This document shows positions 43,179-47,311 of a stretch of DNA of 47,311 nt, one piece after another. Under the pieces are notes generated by a model, which saw only the letters and a program-made list of their open reading frames with translations, made no database searches and was not told the DNA's origin. Within the stretch, counting starts at the first letter, position 1. Every line of letters begins with the position of its first letter. This stretch comes from UBA1738 sp045655325. Its GTDB lineage: Bacteria > Bacillota > Clostridia > UBA1381. A program made the translations under genes and the position numbers. The DNA is taken from NCBI GenBank assembly GCA_045655325.1, contig JAZOOY010000047.1, forward strand, positions 1-47,311. Reading direction: 5' to 3'.

Positions 43179-44169
43179 CAATATCCCTCCTGTCAAACAC
43201 TTCACCTGGTTCCAAATCTTCGGTAGTGTAATCTACAAGTGGAGCTCTAGAGCCAACCTCTGCTCCTGCCTGATATTCGCCGTAGAATTCGTTAATATCC
43301 TTTATGAACTTACGGTTCAAAAGATGAAGCGGAATATTTTGCGGACAAACTCTTGAACATTCTCCGCAGTCTGTACAACGTCCTGCAACGTGGTATGCTC
43401 TTATAATATGGAACATTTTTTCTTCAAAACTGTTTGCAGGAGCCTTGTTTTCAACGCCTGATTGTGGGTTATCAAACACGCACTTTTCACAAGTACATGC
43501 AGGACAAGCATCACGGCAAGCGTTACAACGAATGCAACGTGATAGTTCATTCTGCCAGAAAGCGAATCTTTCGTCAGCTGACATCTGCTCAAGTTTTGCA
43601 ACTTCGTCAAATCTCTGAGAGTCAATAACATCGCCTTCTTCGCCTAAAAGCTCGTCATAAGCAACGTGCTTTTTGCTCTTACAGTTTATGCAACGTTCTA
43701 AAAGAACTTCTTTTGCAGAAACTTTTATTGGAGCATCGTCATAAATGGTTGTAACCAATAGGTTATCGCCATCTTCTTTGATTTCGCAAATACCTTCGCC
43801 TGTGATAGCCTTAAGTTTAGCAACATCAGCCATACCTTCACAAGGAACGCCAACTGCATAAACCTTTTCACGGTCAAATCGGTGTTCTGTTAAAAGCTGG
43901 TTAAAGCTGTAAGTGTCACAAGGCTTTAGGAAAACAAGAATTTTTCCTTCATATCTATCTGTCTTTGAAACAAGATACTTTGAGAAGTTAACTCCGCAAA
44001 AATCGTTCCAGACAAAGTTATTTTTTATATCTTCTTCTGTTTTGAATAGAACAGGTGTTACATCGTAGCCGAATTCACCTTTGCCCCATCCTAAAACTGC
44101 AGTAACAGTACCGTCAGAAAGTAGAGAAACTGCTTTTTCGATTAGCTGATTTTGTGTTATTTTTTGCAT
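43171..44169 (-). CDS. flxC: FlxC-like [4Fe-4S] subunit
   Basis: A 332-residue protein related to the F420-hydrogenase/formate dehydrogenase beta group. An N-terminal domain with VFLKPCDTYSFNQLL and a CINCKSK segment is followed by two [4Fe-4S] motifs, CIRCNACRDACP and CTDCGECSRVCP. A further Cys set (CTCEKC) lies after the first. It is paired with FlxB and likely docks it to FlxD/HdrA. It overlaps flxD by 13 bases, and its RBS (GGAGG) lies inside flxD. Confidence 0.83.
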   Translation of the reverse strand: MQKITQNQLIEKAVSLLSDGTVTAVLGWGKGEFGYDVTPVLFKTEEDIKNNFVWNDFCGVNFSKYLVSKTDRYEGKILVFLKPCDTYSFNQLLTEHRFDREKVYAVGVPCEGMADVAKLKAITGEGICEIKEDGDNLLVTTIYDDAPIKVSAKEVLLERCINCKSKKHVAYDELLGEEGDVIDSQRFDEVAKLEQMSADERFAFWQNELSRCIRCNACRDACPACTCEKCVFDNPQSGVENKAPANSFEEKMFHIIRAYHVAGRCTDCGECSRVCPQNIPLHLLNRKFIKDINEFYGEYQAGAEVGSRAPLVDYTTEDLEPGEVFDRRDIDA

Positions 44170-44591
44170 CTTAAATCCTCCAATCTCTTATTTTCTCCAA
44201 GTGCTGTTACCTTTTCTACAAAGTCATTCATTGTAGCTGCGAACTTTGCACCTTCAGCCGCAGAAACCCATTCAACACGGGTACGCTCTTTTTCAATGCC
44301 CAAGAAGTCAAGCATAGAGAATAGAGCAGCCATTCTACGACGTGTATAGTAGTTACCTGATGTGTAGTGACAGTCACCAGGGTGGCAACCACAGATGATA
44401 ACACCGTCAGCGCCTCTCTGGAATGCACGAAGAACGAACATCGGGTTAACACGGCAAGAGCAAGGTACTCTTATAATTTTAACGTCTGCCGGATAATTAA
44501 GACGGTTGTTTCCTGCAAGGTCAGCACCAGCGTATGAACACCAGTTACAGCAAAAAGCAACGATTAAAGGTTTACGTTCATTTACTTGCAT
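44157..44591 (-). CDS. flxD: FlxD/MvhD-like delta subunit
   Basis: A 144-residue [2Fe-2S] protein of the MvhD/FlxD family, the link between an electron-input module and HdrA. Conserved Cys are C14, C15, C18, C44, C46, C67, C69 and C74, in the signatures CCNWCSYAGAD, PCSCRVNP and CGCHPGDCHY. In methanogens MvhD bridges hydrogenase and HdrA; here the input is FlxABC, with no hydrogenase nearby. It overlaps hdrA by ten bases. Confidence 0.93.
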   Translation of the reverse strand: MQVNERKPLIVAFCCNWCSYAGADLAGNNRLNYPADVKIIRVPCSCRVNPMFVLRAFQRGADGVIICGCHPGDCHYTSGNYYTRRRMAALFSMLDFLGIEKERTRVEWVSAAEGAKFAATMNDFVEKVTALGENKRLEDLRCKK

Positions 44592-46576
44592 ATTGCATCT
44601 ACCTCCGCCATAATTTGATTACTTGCAAATCCGTTTAAGTCCATAGCACCTGACGGACAAGCAACTGTACAAGCTCCGCAACCCTGACATACTGCAGGAT
44701 TTACGCTTGCAACTCTTCTTACCTTAGTTGTTCTATCTGGCATACGGAATTCCTTGTCTTCATAAGTGATTGCACCATATGGGCAAACTCTTTCACAAGA
44801 AGAACATCCGTTACACATAAGTTCATTTGAGTGAGCAACACATGGGTTACCTGTTAGCTTATCCTTTGCTAAAAGTCCGATAACCTTTGATGCTGCAGCA
44901 CCAGCCTGAGATACTGTTTCAGGGATATCCTTTGGACCCTGACAAGCACCTGATAGGAATACACCCGCTGTTGGGCTTTCTACTGGTCGAAGCTTAGGGT
45001 GAGCTTCTGTAAAGAAGTCATTTGTATCCATACTTGCTGTAAGCATTGTAGCAAGTGGACGAGCTGACTTATCAGGTTCGATAGCAGCTGCCAAAACTAC
45101 AAGGTCAGCATCGATGTGAAGCTGTTTATTATCGATAAGGTCTGATGCCTGAACCTTTAGCTTATCGCCTTCAGGAGTAACCTTACCAACCATACCCTTA
45201 ACGTATTTTACGCCATATTCTTCAACAGCACGGCGGTAGAATTCGTCAAAGTTCTTACCAGGTGTTCTTACGTCTATATAGAATACATAAACTTCAGTTT
45301 CTGGGTACTTATCTCTAACAAGCATTGCGTGTTTTGCTGTGTACATACAACAAATCTTTGAGCAGTACTCTTTACCCTTTTCTGCGCAGGCATCACATCT
45401 TGAGCCTACACACTGAACGAATACGATAGTCTTTGGTGACTTACCATCAGATGGTCTTTCTAAGTGACCTGCAGTAGGACCTGCCGCATTTGTCAAACGT
45501 TCAAATTCAAGTGATGTGATAACGTCCTTTGACTGATTGTATGCAAACTCGTCAAATTTGTCCATACTGATTGGGTTAAATCCGGTTGCAACAACGATTG
45601 CACCGTATTTTTCATTGATATATTCATCTTTTTGAGTATAATCAATAGCGCCTGCTGCACAAACCTTCGCACAAAGACCGCACTTACCATTCTTTAGCAT
45701 ATTACAGCTATTAGGGTCAATTGTTGCAACCTTCGGAACTGCCTGTGCAAAAGGAATATATATTGCACTACGGTTATCCATTCCAAGGTTAAATTCGTTT
45801 GGAACTTTCTTCATTGGGCACTTTTCAACACAGGCACCACAACCTGTACATATATCTTCTTTTACATATCTTGCATTTTTCTTGATAGTAACATCAAAAT
45901 TACCAACAAAGCCCTTGATTTCTGACACTTCACTGTATGAGAAAATACGGATATTTTCGTTTTGTGCAACGTCCACCATTTTAGGTGTTAGAATACAAGC
46001 TGCACAGTCAAGTGTTGGGAAAGTTTTATCAAGCTGAGCCATCTTTCCGCCGATAGTAGGCTTTGTTTCAACGATATCTACAGGGAATCCTGCATCTGCA
46101 ATATCAAGTGCTGTCTGGATACCTGCGATACCACCACCGATAACCAAAGCTCTCTTTGTAACCGGTGATTCGCCTGGTGTAAGCGGTGCGTTAAGGTTAA
46201 CCTTTGCAACAGCCGCTTTACCTAAAATAATTGCCTTTTCTGTTCCTGTCTGCATATCCTTATGCACCCAAGAACACTGTTCTCTTATGTTAGCAATTTC
46301 AACCATGTAAGGGTTTAGGCCCGCTGCCGCTGCAGTTTTTCTGAAAGTTGCTTCGTGCATACGTGGTGAACATGAACATACAACAATACCTGTTAAGTTA
46401 TGTTCTTTAACCGCCGCCTTAATCATGTCTTGTCCTGCCTGAGAACACATATACTGATACTCGGTGGAAAAGACTACACCGGGTTCGCTTTTAAGTGCTT
46501 CTGCTACTGCTTTTACATCAACTGTACCGGCAATATTACTTCCGCACCAACATACAAAAACACCAACTCTTTGCAT
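44582..46576 (-). CDS. hdrA: Heterodisulfide reductase subunit A-like, electron-bifurcating flavoprotein
   Basis: A 664-residue HdrA homologue, the subunit whose FAD carries out flavin-based electron bifurcation. N-terminal domain with C9-x-C11 and other Cys (about 1-130), FAD fold GGGIAG (147-152), DCAACILTP (190-198), then [4Fe-4S] motifs at 243-253 and 291-306, a thioredoxin-reductase-like region, and two C-terminal clusters at 588-598 and 630-640. It lacks the fused MvhD or NADH-binding domains seen in some HdrA. The gene lies between hdrC and flxD, the order seen in hdrCBA-flx clusters. RBS AAGGAGG. Confidence 0.95.
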   Translation of the reverse strand: MQRVGVFVCWCGSNIAGTVDVKAVAEALKSEPGVVFSTEYQYMCSQAGQDMIKAAVKEHNLTGIVVCSCSPRMHEATFRKTAAAAGLNPYMVEIANIREQCSWVHKDMQTGTEKAIILGKAAVAKVNLNAPLTPGESPVTKRALVIGGGIAGIQTALDIADAGFPVDIVETKPTIGGKMAQLDKTFPTLDCAACILTPKMVDVAQNENIRIFSYSEVSEIKGFVGNFDVTIKKNARYVKEDICTGCGACVEKCPMKKVPNEFNLGMDNRSAIYIPFAQAVPKVATIDPNSCNMLKNGKCGLCAKVCAAGAIDYTQKDEYINEKYGAIVVATGFNPISMDKFDEFAYNQSKDVITSLEFERLTNAAGPTAGHLERPSDGKSPKTIVFVQCVGSRCDACAEKGKEYCSKICCMYTAKHAMLVRDKYPETEVYVFYIDVRTPGKNFDEFYRRAVEEYGVKYVKGMVGKVTPEGDKLKVQASDLIDNKQLHIDADLVVLAAAIEPDKSARPLATMLTASMDTNDFFTEAHPKLRPVESPTAGVFLSGACQGPKDIPETVSQAGAAASKVIGLLAKDKLTGNPCVAHSNELMCNGCSSCERVCPYGAITYEDKEFRMPDRTTKVRRVASVNPAVCQGCGACTVACPSGAMDLNGFASNQIMAEVDAICK

Positions 46577-46591
46577 TCTGTCTTTTCCTCC

Positions 46592-46981
46592 TTACTTACT
46601 GTATTTTCTGAATGCGCTGACCAAAAGCTGTTGTGGAACATCTTCATCAAGAAGAGCCGGAACATCATTTGCTGTCATTCTGTTTGCATCCTGTTTTCTG
46701 ATAACAGCAAGACGTACTGATTCTACTAGTTTAGCAGGTTCAACACCTCTTGGGCATCTGTCAATACAAGCAAAACAAGATAAACATTTGTATAGTGATT
46801 CTGAATTTAGAAGTGGCTCAATATCTCCGCTTTCAACCATACTTACAAACTGATGTGGATGGTATTCCATTTCATCATAAGCAGGGCAAGTTGCAGAACA
46901 TTTACCACATTTCATACATTTTCTAGGATTTACTCCGCTTTGGCGGATTAGCTCCTCACGAAGATACTTATTGTTATGCAT
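46592..46981 (-). CDS. hdrC: Heterodisulfide reductase subunit C-like iron-sulfur protein
   Basis: A 129-residue protein with two [4Fe-4S] motifs: C22-x2-C25-x2-C28-x3-C32 (KCMKCGKCSATCP) and C66-x2-C69-x2-C72-x3-C76 (KCLSCFACIDRCP). It transfers electrons from HdrA to the HdrB active site. It overlaps the hdrB stop by eight bases. Length is short, as in soluble HdrC; there is no membrane domain as in DsrM/HdrE-type systems. Confidence 0.93.
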   Translation of the reverse strand: MHNNKYLREELIRQSGVNPRKCMKCGKCSATCPAYDEMEYHPHQFVSMVESGDIEPLLNSESLYKCLSCFACIDRCPRGVEPAKLVESVRLAVIRKQDANRMTANDVPALLDEDVPQQLLVSAFRKYSK

Positions 46982-47311
46982 TTGTATCCTCCTTTACTCC
47001 AAGTGCCTCAGCCAAAAGCTCGGTAAAGTAAACTACCGGAATATCTGCACCGTTTTTAACAAGGTTGTACTTGCAAAGCGGGCAAGCTGTAATAATCATT
47101 TCAGCACCCTGTGCTTTTGCGTTATTGATAACCGCATTGCTCTTTTTACTTGCAAGTTCAGGGCTTTCAACGCTTACATATCCGCCACAACATTCGTTAC
47201 GCATAGCATAGATAACAGGCTGAGCACCCAAAGCCTTTAGAAAATCCTCCATAATGCTTGGGTTTTCAGGGTCATCCATCTTCATTACGCTGTTTGGTCT
47301 TAGAAGTAAGC
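46974..47311 (-). CDS. hdrB: Heterodisulfide reductase subunit B-like (partial, C-terminal part)
   Basis: Only the last 112 codons are in the window; the frame is open to the right edge (LLLRPNSVMKMDDPENPSI), so the upstream start lies outside. The C-terminal CCG domain is present: ECCGG and CPLCKYN supply Cys ligands of the non-cubane iron-sulfur site that cleaves disulfides in HdrB. The N-terminal CCG domain cannot be seen. The first internal ATG at 47285 is not the true start. With hdrC and hdrA following, this is the first visible gene of the series. Confidence 0.9.
   Translation of the reverse strand, partial: LLLRPNSVMKMDDPENPSIMEDFLKALGAQPVIYAMRNECCGGYVSVESPELASKKSNAVINNAKAQGAEMIITACPLCKYNLVKNGADIPVVYFTELLAEALGVKEDTNA

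Noticed and set aside
41324..44169. Anaerobic sulfite reductase (asrABC) operon
   Set aside because: The FlxA/B-like proteins resemble AsrB/AsrA, but no sirohaem AsrC is present and the neighbours are flxD and hdrA.
46974..47285. A complete small 103-residue protein starting at 47285
   Set aside because: The frame continues open to the window edge and the sequence is the C-terminal CCG domain of HdrB, so the gene is partial.

Overview
The window reads as part of the chromosome of an anaerobic, endospore-forming, low-GC Gram-positive bacterium of the class Clostridia. Evidence: sporulation genes (sigH, sigK, gpr, yqfC, yqfD, ylbJ), the Firmicutes-type order yqfC-yqfD-phoH-ybeY-dgkA-era-yqzL-recO, SLH and cohesin/dockerin surface proteins, and oxygen-sensitive iron-sulfur redox enzymes. 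I cannot place it more finely than Clostridia from sequence alone. Nearly all genes lie on the minus strand.

Left part (1-7.6 kb): the first codons of a DprA-like gene, a TrmH/SpoU RNA methyltransferase, a lipoprotein plus MBOAT acyltransferase plus DHHW/AlgJ-like protein (probable O-acylation of an envelope polymer), a small monooxygenase-fold protein, an OFA-family transporter, a pyridoxal/pyridoxamine kinase and rpsT. Several units are separated by clear hairpin terminators and good -35/-10 boxes.

Housekeeping and sporulation part (7.7-23 kb): a dCMP deaminase, then recO, a small overlapping yqzL, era, dgkA, ybeY, phoH, yqfD and yqfC, tightly packed and overlapping. The pgpH/yqfF gene usually found between phoH and ybeY is absent. 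Then come ylbJ on the plus strand, a zinc-ribbon protein, sigH, a small membrane protein, the yfmH/yfmF M16-peptidase pair linked to EF-P modification, gpr, sigK, and obg-mltG on the plus strand.

Surface part (23-35 kb): three consecutive exported proteins that share cohesin modules. One carries a C-terminal dockerin and two lectin-like modules, one is SLH-linker-cohesin, and one is a 2435-residue fibre with two cohesin-like modules, ten 19-residue Cys/Asp repeats, 22 Cys-rich modules, a 36-copy DPTTG stalk and three C-terminal SLH repeats. Together they look like a small S-layer-anchored cohesin/dockerin assembly.

Energy-metabolism part (35-47.3 kb): an ECF S-component-like protein, then one long gene series transcribed leftwards: hdrB (cut by the window edge), hdrC, hdrA, flxD/mvhD, flxC, flxB, flxA, a FrdB-like iron-sulfur protein, a FrdA-like flavoprotein, an AspT/SucE-type exporter and ATP-type pckA. 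I read this as a soluble HdrABC-FlxABCD electron-bifurcating module joined to an anchor-less fumarate reductase, with PEP carboxykinase feeding C4 acids and an exporter for the product. This is the strongest candidate for an under-described system in the window: NADH-driven fumarate reduction that may also generate reduced ferredoxin, possibly through a dithiol carrier acted on by HdrB.
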